Source: an uncultured Chloracidobacterium sp. (GTDB lineage: Bacteria; Acidobacteriota; Blastocatellia; Chloracidobacteriales; Chloracidobacteriaceae). Taken from it: 64,000 nt of DNA. The position numbers and the translations under genes are program-made. The number at the start of each line of letters is the position of its first letter. Position 1 is the stretch's first letter. Under the pieces are notes generated by a model. It was not told where the DNA came from. It was given only the letters and a program-made list of their open reading frames with translations, and did not search any database. Positions 41,892 to 54,774 of the stretch are shown here, in pieces. The DNA lies in the NCBI GenBank assembly GCA_937966115.1, contig CALCKX010000083.1:28342-92341 (forward strand), in the 5' to 3' direction.

Positions 41892-43802
41892 ATGCCATTG
41901 CGCCTGAGCCGAACGCCACTTGGGTCACTCTACGCATTACTGCTGTGGGGATTGGGCATTCTGTTATGGCTACTCACGCTGGTCGTCGAGCTGAAGTCGC
42001 CCGGCACGCTGCGGATTGACCTGCTGACCTTTTTCCGCCAACGGGATAGCCTGGCGGCGGCGATGTTCCTGCTCCTGCTGGTGATCTGCGCCTTTCTTCG
42101 GCGGCAGTCGCGGGACTATGCGCCGATGCTCGCCGAGGACGGCATCATGGTGCTGGTGGTCTTGGCGTTTCCCCTCGAAGTGACGGTGACGCTGCTGGGC
42201 ATCGCCGGGATTCTGGAATCCGTGAGCCAGCAGACCGAGCGGTATCAGCGCGGGCTGCCGCTGGGCGGGTGGCCGTTCGTGGTCGGCGAGTTGCTCTTTC
42301 AGGGCGGGGCCGCCGCCTTCATCGGCTTGACGGGCAGCACGGTCGAGCAAGCCGCGCACCACGCGGAGTGGCATGCCTCGCCCCGGTTCGGAGCGCGCGA
42401 GCTGGCGACGATCCCGCTCATCTACCTTTCCATTTTCGCCATGCGCCTGAGCGTGTCGTTTCTCTACCTGTGGGCGCGCGGCGTCTCGCTGGTGGCGTTC
42501 GCGCAGGAAGCGCGCGCCCGGCAGTCGGTGGTCACGTTTCTGGCCGAGTTCGCCACCGTGGTGCTGGCGGTCATGATCGCCGTGGCGTATGCCCGGCTCG
42601 ACTTTTTGCCGGTCATCGCGCTGTGCGCCGTGCTAGTGGCGCTGGTGGCGCTGCTGAGCAAGCAGGGCGAGGCCGCCGAGCGACAGCAGCGGACGATTGC
42701 CGAGATGAAAATTCTCGTCGGGGTCGGGCGCGCCCTGAGTAACCCGGACCAGACGCGGCGCGAGTTGCTCAAGACGCTTTACCAGGAAGGGCGCGAGTTG
42801 TTCCGGGCCGACTCGCTGGCGGTGTATTTGTTCCCTGAAGACGGCGCGCAGCCGCGTGCGCTGGAGTGGCAATCAATTGGCGCGAATCCTCCCCCAGCCG
42901 AGCGGCGCGGCGCGGCGCGCAATCCAGATTGCAGCCTGGAGCAAAGCGGGCAATGGCAACGCAGCTCCACCAGCGAGCACGAGGCGGTTCGTTCCGAAGG
43001 GGACGCGCTGGGGCTGGCCGAATGGTGCGCCCAGCACAAGCGGGCGCTGCGCCTCGGCGATGTCGAGCGCGAGGCCCCGGCGTATGGCTACCGCTGGCTG
43101 ACGGAGCGGTTGCCATATCGCTCGTGGATGGGCGTGCCGCTGGAAGCTGAAAAAAAGACGCTCGGCGTCATCAGCGTGGCAAGCTACCAGACGCGAGCGT
43201 TCTCGGAGCAAGACGAGGAAATGTTGCGCGCGCTCGGGCAGCAGCTTGTCGGGGCGCTGGAAAAGGCGCGCCTCCACGAGCTGGCCACGGTGGATGGGCT
43301 GACGGGCCTGCTCAATGCCCGCGCGGCGCGCGCCCGGCTAGCGGAAGTCTTCGCCAAGGCGCTGGCCTCCAATATGGCGATGTCGGTGATTATGTTCGAC
43401 ATTGACCATTTCAAGAAAGTCAATGACACCTACGGCCACGAGGTTGGCAACGAGGTTCTGAGATATCTAGCCACGACCGCCCGCAAAAAGCTGCGGGATA
43501 CCGACATTGCCGGACGGTACGGCGGCGAGGAGTTCATCGTTGTCTTGCCCAATACGCCGGCCAGCGGCGCGTTCGATGTCGCCCAGCGCCTCCGGCGGTC
43601 TGTCGAAGCCCATCCCGTGCCCACCGCGGCCGGGGAGTTGCGCGTCACCGCGAGCTTTGGCGTGGCCGCCCTGCCCGCGTCGGAAATCGCTACGCCGGAG
43701 GCGCTGGTGGAGGCGGCTGACAAAGCGCTTTACGCCTCGAAGCGCGGCGGGCGAAACCGCGTCACCCTGGCGTCGCGGTCAGGGCAGTCGGCGCTCGCCT
43801 GA
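41892..43802 (+). CDS. Membrane diguanylate cyclase (TM-GAF-GGDEF)
   Basis: N-terminal helices; GAF-like [58 protein letters not shown]. Confidence 0.93.
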   Translation: MPLRLSRTPLGSLYALLLWGLGILLWLLTLVVELKSPGTLRIDLLTFFRQRDSLAAAMFLLLLVICAFLRRQSRDYAPMLAEDGIMVLVVLAFPLEVTVTLLGIAGILESVSQQTERYQRGLPLGGWPFVVGELLFQGGAAAFIGLTGSTVEQAAHHAEWHASPRFGARELATIPLIYLSIFAMRLSVSFLYLWARGVSLVAFAQEARARQSVVTFLAEFATVVLAVMIAVAYARLDFLPVIALCAVLVALVALLSKQGEAAERQQRTIAEMKILVGVGRALSNPDQTRRELLKTLYQEGRELFRADSLAVYLFPEDGAQPRALEWQSIGANPPPAERRGAARNPDCSLEQSGQWQRSSTSEHEAVRSEGDALGLAEWCAQHKRALRLGDVEREAPAYGYRWLTERLPYRSWMGVPLEAEKKTLGVISVASYQTRAFSEQDEEMLRALGQQLVGALEKARLHELATVDGLTGLLNARAARARLAEVFAKALASNMAMSVIMFDIDHFKKVNDTYGHEVGNEVLRYLATTARKKLRDTDIAGRYGGEEFIVVLPNTPASGAFDVAQRLRRSVEAHPVPTAAGELRVTASFGVAALPASEIATPEALVEAADKALYASKRGGRNRVTLASRSGQSALA

Positions 43803-43848
43803 CGGCGGCGCCGTATCTTGACAGAACTGTCGCCAGAGAGGGTGGATC

Positions 43849-44418
43849 ATGTCCGAGTTTTGCCAACCGCAATTGACGACGCTGCTTGAAGCTGAGCGCA
43901 TCCAGGCGCGCATCCGGGAGCTGGGCGCGGCCATTACGCGCGACTATGCCGGCCGGTCGCCGCTGCTGGTCGTGGTCCTGAAGGGCGCGGTGCCCTTCGG
44001 CGCCGACTTGATCCGGGCGATTGACCTGCCCGTGACGCTCGACTTCATCGCGGTATCCAGCTATGGCGCGTCAACCAAGTCGTCGGGCGAAGTGCGCCTG
44101 CTCAAGGACCTCGACGCGAGCCTCAGGGGCAAGGAGGTCATCATCGTCGAGGATATCGTGGATACGGGCCTGACGCTGTCCTACCTGCTCGATATGTTTT
44201 GCCGGCGCGCTGCGGCGTCAGTCCGCGTCGCGGCGCTGCTCGATAAGCCGGAACGGCGGCAGCGCGAAGTCGAGGTCGCCTACGCGGGCTTTACGATTCC
44301 AAATGAATTCGTCGTCGGCTTCGGGCTTGATTACGCCGAGCGGTACCGCAACCTGCCCTATGTGGCGATTCTCAATCCGGCGCTGTCGGAGCCGCCAGCC
44401 GAATATCCGTCGCGATGA
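43849..44418 (+). CDS. hpt: Hypoxanthine phosphoribosyltransferase
   Basis: LLVVVLKGAVPFGADLIRAI; VIIVEDIVDTGLTLSYLLDMF; NEFVVGFGLDYAERYRNLPYVAIL. Confidence 0.96.
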   Translation: MSEFCQPQLTTLLEAERIQARIRELGAAITRDYAGRSPLLVVVLKGAVPFGADLIRAIDLPVTLDFIAVSSYGASTKSSGEVRLLKDLDASLRGKEVIIVEDIVDTGLTLSYLLDMFCRRAAASVRVAALLDKPERRQREVEVAYAGFTIPNEFVVGFGLDYAERYRNLPYVAILNPALSEPPAEYPSR

Positions 44419-46141
44419 ACTGGGTCGAGCGGACGCCATTCCAAGCGTTGATGTCGGGCCGCCCTAAAACTTCCACACGGGCGTTTTTGGGCAGCTGGTC
44501 GGCGTAGCCTCTCTGCTGCCACCAGATGACTTCGACGCGGCTCGCGCCATCGCCGAGGACGAGCTTGAGGTGCGCGTCTTTCAGCACGCGCTGCTCCAGA
44601 ATGCGCCCGCGCAGGACGAACCGCGGGGCGGGATTGCCGATGCCATGCGGCTCGAGCTGCGCCAGGCTTTCCACAAAGGGAATGGTGAGCGCGGACAGGG
44701 GAAGCTCGCCGTCGTAGCTGTAGGCGCGCAGCAGGTCATCCGGGGCGAGCGCCTGCCGGGCGTAGGCGTTGAGTCGCTCCCGCAGCTCGGGCAGTCGCTC
44801 GGCGGGAAGGGAGAAGCCGGCCGCGGCCGGATGGCCGCCGTACCGCAGAAAGAGACCGTCCTGCCCGACGGCGTGCAGCGCCTCGATAAGGTTGAACGGC
44901 GGAATGCTGCGCCCGGAGCCGTGGGCGATGCCGTCCCGCAGGCTACAGACGAGCGCCGGGCGGTGGCGCGTTTCAACCACCTTAGACGCGGCGATGCCGA
45001 CCACGCCCTGGTGCCATCCTTCGGCCTGGTCGCCGGCGAGCACATAAACCCAGTCATCGCTGGCCTGGCTGGCGATCTGCGCCTCGAGCTGACTCACGAG
45101 CCGGCGCTGCACTTCCTGGCGCTCCGTATTCCAATCGTCAATCTGCTGCGCGCGCGCGCGGGCTTCCTCTGGGTCGCGGCTATCAAAAAGCTCGATGACG
45201 CCCAGGGTCGTGCCTTCAATGCGCCCTGCGGCGTTGATGCGCGGGCCGAGCCGGAAGCCCAGATCGCCGGCGCTGATGCTGCGCTGGGTCAGCCCGGCGA
45301 CTTCGAGCAAAGCCGCGAGCCCGTGATTTTTAGAGCCGCTGTTGAGGCCGCGCAGCCCCTCCGCCACGATGGCGCGGTTCGCCAAGCTTGAAAGCGGCAC
45401 AAGGTCGGCGTAGGTGCCAATGGCGACGAGCTTGGTCAGCGAGCGCAGAATCGGCTCGCCGTTGGAGCGGTCGGCGAGGAGCGCGCGAGCCATCTGCCAG
45501 GCCAGCCCGCAGGCGGCGAGGTCTTTTTCAGGGTAGGGATCGCCCGCTTGCTTCGGACACACCACAATGGCGTCGGCTGGAACCTGGCTGCCCAACGCCG
45601 TGTGGTGGTCAATGCAAATGCCGGCGATGCCGCGCGCCCGCGCCAGGCGCCACTCCTGATGCGCCGTGATCCCGATGTCCACGGAGACCAGAACCTGAAC
45701 GCCCTCCGCGGCCGCCTGCTCGATGATGCCTGGGTTGAGTCCGTAGCCTTCCCGCTCGCGGTCGGGAACGTAGTACGACACGACATCATCGGTTTCCGGC
45801 CCCAGCAGCCGCAGCGCGTTGCGCAGGGTGATGAGGCCGGTCGTGCCGTCACAGTCGTAGTCGCCCACGATGCGAATGCGCTCGCGGCGGGCCAGGGCGC
45901 CGCCGATGACGCGGATGGCCTCGCCCAGGTTCCACATCGGCCCGGGGTCTGGAATCTGCGCCAGGCTCGGCGACAAGAAAGCCGCCGCTCGCTCGGGCGT
46001 CGCGACGCCCCGATTGACCAGGCAGGCGGCGACCAGCGGGTGGATGCCCAGCGCGGCGGTCAGCTTTTGAACGTCCGCCGCCGATGGCCGGGCCAGCTTC
46101 CAGACCGCGCCACTGAGGGAGCGGCGCGTGTCGTTTGACAT
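44372..46141 (-). CDS. recJ: Single-stranded-DNA-specific exonuclease RecJ
   Basis: RIRIVGDYDCDGTTGLITL; GICIDHHTALG; SGRSIPPFNLIEALHAVGQDGLFLRYGGHPAAAGFSLP. Confidence 0.95.
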   Translation of the reverse strand: MSNDTRRSLSGAVWKLARPSAADVQKLTAALGIHPLVAACLVNRGVATPERAAAFLSPSLAQIPDPGPMWNLGEAIRVIGGALARRERIRIVGDYDCDGTTGLITLRNALRLLGPETDDVVSYYVPDREREGYGLNPGIIEQAAAEGVQVLVSVDIGITAHQEWRLARARGIAGICIDHHTALGSQVPADAIVVCPKQAGDPYPEKDLAACGLAWQMARALLADRSNGEPILRSLTKLVAIGTYADLVPLSSLANRAIVAEGLRGLNSGSKNHGLAALLEVAGLTQRSISAGDLGFRLGPRINAAGRIEGTTLGVIELFDSRDPEEARARAQQIDDWNTERQEVQRRLVSQLEAQIASQASDDWVYVLAGDQAEGWHQGVVGIAASKVVETRHRPALVCSLRDGIAHGSGRSIPPFNLIEALHAVGQDGLFLRYGGHPAAAGFSLPAERLPELRERLNAYARQALAPDDLLRAYSYDGELPLSALTIPFVESLAQLEPHGIGNPAPRFVLRGRILEQRVLKDAHLKLVLGDGASRVEVIWWQQRGYADQLPKNARVEVLGRPDINAWNGVRSTQFIATDIRLAAPTAPD

Positions 46142-46498
46142 ACAGGGGCGCCTCAAACGGGTTCGGGGTTCGAATCACTTGCTCGCCCAGCATAAACCAG
46201 CCGGCGAGCGCGTGGACAGGCGCGCGCGCCGCCGCGGTCAAGCGCTATAACGCAAGCGCTGTGAAAACGGCCGTGATTTCAAGCCGCCCGTCAGCGTAAG
46301 GCGGAGATAACTGGGCGCCAGCGCGCTATCCGGTTGGCATTTTCCGGCTCGCATGTTAGCGTGGCTGACTTTGAATTTAGCTCAGCCCAATTCTCGCCAT
46401 GGTTTTTGGTTGCAGTCATTCGCGCAAGTCAGTTGACAGCCTTGGGCCAGACTGCGCTGCGCGCATCCAAAACCCCCGCGCTCCGTGGAGGATACGTT

Positions 46499-48984
<2,486 letters not shown>

Positions 48985-49050
48985 GATGCGCTCTCCGGCG
49001 GGCTTCCCCCGGCGGGCGCCGCGCGCCTTTTCACGCCGCCGCCGTTTTCG

Positions 49051-50133
49051 CTATGAGACGGCGGCGGTTCCGCTTGGCGAGGATATCGCTGGCGGCACCG
49101 GGCGCGGCGACTCGCTTGCGTCGCCGCGCCGAGGAGCGCTTGCCGCGCTCGCGAGCCGCGCGCTGAGCAACTCGACATCGTAGCCCTCGCGCCGAACCCG
49201 CATGTCGAAGTAAAGCAGGCAATAGGCAATCGTGGACATGGGAAGCGTCACGAGCTTGCCGAGCTGGTCGGCGACGCTGAAGGCCAAAATGAACCACATC
49301 GGCGCGCGCGTCAGCTCATCGAAGTCGCCGTTGAGAAGCGCGTAGATGACGAGCGGCATGCCAATCGCCGAAATGACGGACGATGCAATCGCCAGGTCGA
49401 ACAGGGTAATCTGCGCGACCCGCCAAATGGCCCCCCGCGCCAGTTGCAGCGCCCGAACGACGCTGTCCCATATCTGGCGCCCCTCAATCATGACGACGCT
49501 GGGGATGAGCGCGATCTGGGCCGCGGCGGCGCAGTAGCCGACAAAGCCCAGCGCCGCGAGGATGGCCAGCAGCAACGTCAAGAGTCCGCTCGCGAGAACC
49601 GACGGCAGATAGCTGAACGAAAAAAGGGCCGCGAGGAAGACGACCCAAAAAATAATCAGCCAGACAAGGGCCAGACCGGACAGCGCCAGCCAAAAGAGCA
49701 GGTAGCCAGTCACTTGCGCTCCCAGCAGCGACCAGATGCGCCCGCTCGCCATCTGCCACACGCGCCGAAGGCGGATGGGCGCGTCAAGCATGGTAAAGTC
49801 GGCGACGGCGCGGGTCAGCCCGCCCGTAATGAGCATCAGCAGAAGCGGGCTGATAAGGTACGTCAGAAAATAGCCTGCGGACATGCCGATGATAATCGCC
49901 GGCAGGGTGGCGTCCGACTCGCGCAATCCGGTGGCGGCGTAGGCCACCAGCAGCGTCCCGACGCAACTGACGACGACCGGCAGGGCCGCGAGCGCCAGTA
50001 GCGGAATGAAGTTCCGCCGGTAGATGTGAACGGCGCGGTCAATGAGGTCCCCCGTCGAAAGCGGCTCGAGGTCCGCCAGTTGGCGCAGGTCGGGCAGCTC
50101 TTCAGGCCGGAAGCTAGGCGGCGCGCCGGTCAT
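49051..50133 (-). CDS. Polytopic membrane protein of unknown function
   Basis: Multiple hydrophobic helices (RRNFIPLLALAALPVVVSCVGTLLVAYAA, YFLTYLISPLLLMLITGG); 4-bp overlap with next gene. Confidence 0.8.
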   Translation of the reverse strand: MTGAPPSFRPEELPDLRQLADLEPLSTGDLIDRAVHIYRRNFIPLLALAALPVVVSCVGTLLVAYAATGLRESDATLPAIIIGMSAGYFLTYLISPLLLMLITGGLTRAVADFTMLDAPIRLRRVWQMASGRIWSLLGAQVTGYLLFWLALSGLALVWLIIFWVVFLAALFSFSYLPSVLASGLLTLLLAILAALGFVGYCAAAAQIALIPSVVMIEGRQIWDSVVRALQLARGAIWRVAQITLFDLAIASSVISAIGMPLVIYALLNGDFDELTRAPMWFILAFSVADQLGKLVTLPMSTIAYCLLYFDMRVRREGYDVELLSARLASAASAPRRGDASESPRPVPPAISSPSGTAAVS

Positions 50134-50576
50134 CGCTCGGCCTTTTTCTTCATGCGGATTTGGTTGCCGCGCGAGTTGTATTCAACTTCGTCCATCACGT
50201 GGTAGATGAGCATGACGCCGCGCCCGCAGGTGCGTAGGAGGCAGCTTGGATCAGTCGGGTCGGGCAGCGCGTCGAGGTCGAAGCCGTCGCCTTCGTCGGT
50301 GATGGTAAAGGCGACCTCGTCGCCCTGAAACTCGACCAGGACGTGCACGTTTTTAGCCGGATCCTCGTGATTGCCATGCTTGATGGCATTGGCAATCGCT
50401 TCGTCGAGCGCGAGCAGGATGTTGGAGTTCGGGCCGGCGATGCCGCGCGCTTCGAGCAAGGTCATCAGCTCGTGCAGCAGGTCGTGCATGCGAGCGATGA
50501 CGCTGGGGATGACAAACTCCAAACGGTCGGGCGAGGCGTTCGAGGCGGTTGCCCGGTCGGCGGAATGTCCTGCCAT
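50130..50576 (-). CDS. HATPase-family anti-sigma regulatory factor (RsbW-like)
   Basis: ALDEAIANAIKHGNHEDPAKNVHVLVEFQGDEVAFTITDEGDGFDLDALPDPT...CGRGVMLIYHVMDEVEYN. Confidence 0.92.
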   Translation of the reverse strand: MAGHSADRATASNASPDRLEFVIPSVIARMHDLLHELMTLLEARGIAGPNSNILLALDEAIANAIKHGNHEDPAKNVHVLVEFQGDEVAFTITDEGDGFDLDALPDPTDPSCLLRTCGRGVMLIYHVMDEVEYNSRGNQIRMKKKAER

Positions 50577-50666
50577 GTGGCCGCGTGAGTCCTTGCGCTT
50601 GGAATCCTGGCTGCTCGCCCGCTGAGGCTAGCACAGCTTTCGTTCGCTCGGAAATGCGGCGGCTTG

Positions 50667-51446
50667 TCAGAGGGCGGGAGGCGGGGCGGTCGCTGGCTGG
50701 AGTCGCTGCCTGTTGCGGGTGTCGGTGGCGATCTGGCCGTCGCGAATCGTCAGCACGCGATGAGCGTAAGCCGCGATGTCAGGCTCGTGCGTGACCACGA
50801 TGATGGTGTTGCCGCGCTCATGAAGCGTGTCGAGCAAACCCATGATTTCCCGACTCGTGGCGGAGTCGAGGTTGCCGGTCGGCTCGTCGGCCAGAATGAT
50901 GGAAGGATTGTTGACGAGCGCCCGCGCGATGGCGACCCGTTGGCGCTGTCCGCCGGAAAGCTCATTGGGGCGGTGATGCATGCGATGCGCCAGGTCCACC
51001 TGTTCCAGGGCGCGCTTGGCCCGCTCCAGCCGCTCCGCCGAAGGCGCGCCGCTGTAAATGAGCGGAAGCTCGACATTGTGCAGCGCCGTCGCCCGCGGCA
51101 GCAGGTTGAACGTTTGGAAGACAAAGCCAATCTCTTGATTGCGGATGCGCGCCAGCTCGTCGTCGTCCATGGCGGAAACCAGCTTGCCGTTGAGCCAGTA
51201 CTCGCCCTTGGTCGGCGTGTCGAGACAGCCGATGAGGTTCATCAGGGTGGACTTTCCCGACCCGGACGGCCCGACAATGGCGATATATTCATTGCGCTGA
51301 ATGGTAAAGCTCACCCCGTGCAGCGCATGGATAATCTCATCGCCCATGCGATAGGTTTTCCACACATCCTTGGTTTCAATGATTGGCGGCGCCTCGACTG
51401 CCGGCGCAAGGCCATTGGGGGTCATCGGCGCGGTTTGTAAGGACAT
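50667..51446 (-). CDS. ABC transporter ATP-binding protein, MacB/LolD type
   Basis: [63 protein letters not shown]. Confidence 0.95.
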   Translation of the reverse strand: MSLQTAPMTPNGLAPAVEAPPIIETKDVWKTYRMGDEIIHALHGVSFTIQRNEYIAIVGPSGSGKSTLMNLIGCLDTPTKGEYWLNGKLVSAMDDDELARIRNQEIGFVFQTFNLLPRATALHNVELPLIYSGAPSAERLERAKRALEQVDLAHRMHHRPNELSGGQRQRVAIARALVNNPSIILADEPTGNLDSATSREIMGLLDTLHERGNTIIVVTHEPDIAAYAHRVLTIRDGQIATDTRNRQRLQPATAPPPAL

Positions 51447-51473
51447 GGCGTGCGCTGCGCGCTCCTTTGGGCG

Positions 51474-52925
51474 TTACCCCTTGCTCTTGTCGGACGTATC
51501 GGTCTTGAGGTCGCGGGTGATGGCCGCTCCCGGCTTCATCGCTCGCAGCAGCCGGTAGGGGCCAGTCACGATGCTTTGTCCTTCCGAAAGCCCCTCGACT
51601 ACCTCGATGTCGGTTTCGCCAAGAATGCCAGTCGTGACTGGAACGAACCTGGCCTTGCCGCCTTCATCGACAAAGACGCCGGAGACCTCGGCGCGCTTCG
51701 CCGGCTTCTCCGCGCCCTCGCCGCTGGCCGCCGGCGCGCCGGCGGTCTCCGCCGGGTCGCGGCTGACCAGGGCTTGAAGCGGAATCACCAGGACATTGCG
51801 CCGGGTATCGGTCGTGATGACGGCCGTGGCCGACATGCCGGGACGCAGCCGCGTGCGGTCCTTTTCGGATGGATCGAGGCGAATCTTGACCTTGAAGTTC
51901 TTCGCTTCCTGGGACATGGCGTTGGCGGCGATGGTTTGCCCGGAGCGGGTGACGGCGCTTTGCCCGACTTCCGCGACCTGTCCGGCAATTTCCACGTCGC
52001 CAAGCGAATCCACCTTGACCTTCGCCGGCTGCCCGATGCGAACGTTGGCGATGTCGGTTTCATCCACTTGAACCTCGACATTGATCTCCGACATGTCGGC
52101 GATGGTCATCAGCGGCGTGGTGTTGAAGTTGGCGACGGCGAACTCGCCGACGCGCACGGGCAGGCTCGACACCACACCGTCAATGGGCGATTTGCGAACC
52201 GTTTGGTCGAGGAAGTATTGCGAGTTGATGAGCTGCGCCTGCGCCGCCTTGACGCGCTGCCAGGCGGATTTGCTGGATTCCTCGGCTCGCTGGACGGCAA
52301 TTTCAGAGTCCTTGACGATTTGCTTGAGCCGGTCAATCTGCACCGCCTGCGCGTCATAGGCCGCCTTGGCGACATCATAGTTGGCGCGCGCCGCATCGAA
52401 ATCAGCCCGCGAGACCACCCCGGCTTCGAGCAACTCCGTCGTCCGCTGTAACTGAACCTGCTGCAAGTCGAGCTGCGCCTTGAGACGGTTGAGGTCAGCC
52501 TCCGCCGCGATAAGCTGGGTCTTATTCTGCAGGACGAGGTTGCGCGCGCTGAGCACCTGCGTTTCCGTGGCGCGCGCATCCTGCTCAGAGGCCCGGTAGT
52601 TGGCCTCGGCGCTCTGTTGCGATGTCATTTGCTGCGTCGGATCGACTTTGACCAGCGGCTGCCCCTTGCGCACGATATCGCCCTCTTTGACGAAAATGTC
52701 AGTGACGCGCCCCGCGACTTCCGCCGTAAGGTTGTAAAGCGCCGCCGGGCGCACCTCGCCGGAAGCCGATACCTTGGCTTCGAGCAGGTCGCGGCGCTTG
52801 ACTTGCTCGATTTGGACGCTGAGGGCATCGGTGCGGCGGGTCAGCAGGCTGGCGGCGATGATGCCGGCCGCCAGCAGGGTCGCCCCGCCAATGATAAGCA
52901 GCTTTTTGGTTCGACTAAGCGCCAT
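51474..52925 (-). CDS. HlyD/MacA-type periplasmic membrane-fusion protein
   Basis: VSASGEVRPAALYNLTAEVAGRVTDIFVKEGDIVRKGQPLVKVD; long coiled-coil; start at MALSRTKKLLIIGG. Confidence 0.93.
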   Translation of the reverse strand: MALSRTKKLLIIGGATLLAAGIIAASLLTRRTDALSVQIEQVKRRDLLEAKVSASGEVRPAALYNLTAEVAGRVTDIFVKEGDIVRKGQPLVKVDPTQQMTSQQSAEANYRASEQDARATETQVLSARNLVLQNKTQLIAAEADLNRLKAQLDLQQVQLQRTTELLEAGVVSRADFDAARANYDVAKAAYDAQAVQIDRLKQIVKDSEIAVQRAEESSKSAWQRVKAAQAQLINSQYFLDQTVRKSPIDGVVSSLPVRVGEFAVANFNTTPLMTIADMSEINVEVQVDETDIANVRIGQPAKVKVDSLGDVEIAGQVAEVGQSAVTRSGQTIAANAMSQEAKNFKVKIRLDPSEKDRTRLRPGMSATAVITTDTRRNVLVIPLQALVSRDPAETAGAPAASGEGAEKPAKRAEVSGVFVDEGGKARFVPVTTGILGETDIEVVEGLSEGQSIVTGPYRLLRAMKPGAAITRDLKTDTSDKSKG

Positions 52926-53293
52926 GGGTGTGTAAAGACCTTGAATGCGTGGGGCTGGGCGCGGCCAACGCGAGCGAGCCAGGCTCGCGGGCGGCGCGCC
53001 TGGCGCCGGATAGGTTGGCATCGCGCAGTGGCGGAGCGTGATGCAGTCGCTTACGCTTGGAATCGCAAGCGGGTTTCAGGAAAATCGCTTAGGTGAATGT
53101 AAGCCGAAAAATACAAGCCGGCGAAGCGCGGGGCGATCTGGCATGAGCATGGGCTACTGTCTAGGCTATAGCGCCAAAAGCTAATCTAGCGGGGATGCCA
53201 CCTTGGACCAATGCCAATGATAGCCCGCCCGGATGGCGCGCTGTGTGTGGCGACGTACCTTGACGACGACGACGAGGCAGGCGGCGCGCTGAA

Positions 53294-54661
53294 ATGACAA
53301 TCCTTTACACGGCGCAGTGGGTGCTTCCGGTTTCCGCGCCGCCAATTCAAGACGGGGCGGTCGCCGTCCGCGACGGGCGCATCCTGGCGGTCGGGCCGGA
53401 AGCCGAGGCGCGGGCGCGCCTCGCCCGCTTCGGCGCGTTGGAAACGGTCGCGCTGGGACGCGCCGCGATTTGTCCGGGGCTGGTCAACGCGCACACGCAC
53501 TTGGAGCTGACGGCTTTTCGCGGCCGGCTCGAAGGGCATTCCTTTTTCGATTGGATTCGAACGCTCACGCGCCTGCGCGAGGAGCGAATGGATGCGGATG
53601 ACCTGGACGTGTCGGCGCAGTGGGGCGCGGTTGAAGCGGCGCGCGCTGGCATCACGACGCTGGCTGATACTGAAGTTTCCGGAGCCGGCTTCCGGGCGCT
53701 ATGCCAGAGCGGGTTGCGCGGCATCGCCCACCAGGAGGTGTTTGGCCCCGACCCGATGCAGGCCAAGAAAAGCCTGTTTGGTCTCAAGCGCCGCGTCGAG
53801 ACGCTGCGCCGCTCGGAAACCGAGCTGGTTCGCCTTGGCGTCTCGCCCCATGCCGTTTATTCAGTCTCCGCGCTTCTGTTTCGGCTGGTCATCGAGTATG
53901 CCGAGCGCTACGACCTGCCGGTGGCCATTCACTGCGCCGAATCGCAGGCCGAGGACGATTTTCTGCGCAGCGGGCAGGGGCCGTTCGCCGAGCTTTTGCG
54001 CCAGCGGGGCATCGCCTGGTCGCCGCCGCGGGTGTCGGCCATCCGGTATCTCAGCGATTTGAACGCGTTGCGGGTCAAGCCGCTGCTGATTCACGCTGTG
54101 CGCGCCACGGAGGAAGACATCGGGCTGCTGACGTTCCACGGCGCGCGCGTCGCCCATTGCCCGAAGTCGAACGCCAAGTTTGGCCATGGCATCGCGCCAG
54201 TGAGCCAGATGCGCCAGCGCGGCGCGCGGGTCGGTCTCGGCACGGACAGCGTGGCGTCCAACAACGTCTGCGATCTGTTGGATGAGGGGCGCTTCGCGCA
54301 GCTGGTCAGCCGGGCCGCGCGGGGCGACGACCGCCTGGCGCCCGCCGCCGCGCTTTTGCAGTGGATGACGCTGGATGGCGCTTCCGCGCTCGGCCTCGAC
54401 GACCGCATCGGAACGCTGGAAGTCGGCAAGGAGGCCGACCTGATCGGCATCTCGCTGGCGGGTCCGCATCTCGAGCCGGTGTATGACCCGGTGGCGACGG
54501 TCGTGACGGCCGCTACCGGGCGCGACGTGATCTTGACCGTCGTCAAGGGGCGAGTCATTTACGATGGCGCGCGCGTGCTCACGCTGGATGAGGAGCGCCT
54601 TCGGGAGCGGCTGCGCTCGCTTGCCGGGCGGCTGTCGTTCCCCGTGGCGGAAGGCGCCTGA
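53294..54661 (+). CDS. Amidohydrolase (adenosine/aminofutalosine/cytosine deaminase-like)
   Basis: ICPGLVNAHTHLELTAF; VAIHCAESQAEDDFL; VAHCPKSNAKFGHGIAP; GLGTDSVASNN. Confidence 0.9.
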   Translation: MTILYTAQWVLPVSAPPIQDGAVAVRDGRILAVGPEAEARARLARFGALETVALGRAAICPGLVNAHTHLELTAFRGRLEGHSFFDWIRTLTRLREERMDADDLDVSAQWGAVEAARAGITTLADTEVSGAGFRALCQSGLRGIAHQEVFGPDPMQAKKSLFGLKRRVETLRRSETELVRLGVSPHAVYSVSALLFRLVIEYAERYDLPVAIHCAESQAEDDFLRSGQGPFAELLRQRGIAWSPPRVSAIRYLSDLNALRVKPLLIHAVRATEEDIGLLTFHGARVAHCPKSNAKFGHGIAPVSQMRQRGARVGLGTDSVASNNVCDLLDEGRFAQLVSRAARGDDRLAPAAALLQWMTLDGASALGLDDRIGTLEVGKEADLIGISLAGPHLEPVYDPVATVVTAATGRDVILTVVKGRVIYDGARVLTLDEERLRERLRSLAGRLSFPVAEGA

Positions 54662-54774
54662 AATAGGCGGCGCACGCGTCGGATCTCTGAGCCGCGGCGG
54701 AGTTTTGATCGGATTTTTGATATGATGCCCGGCTGGCTAGCCACAGGCCGGACTTGTGAAAGGATGCCTCGCCG

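Noticed and set aside
46220-46498. SAM or SAH riboswitch upstream of metK
   Set aside because: No recognisable conserved core by eye; would need a covariance-model search.
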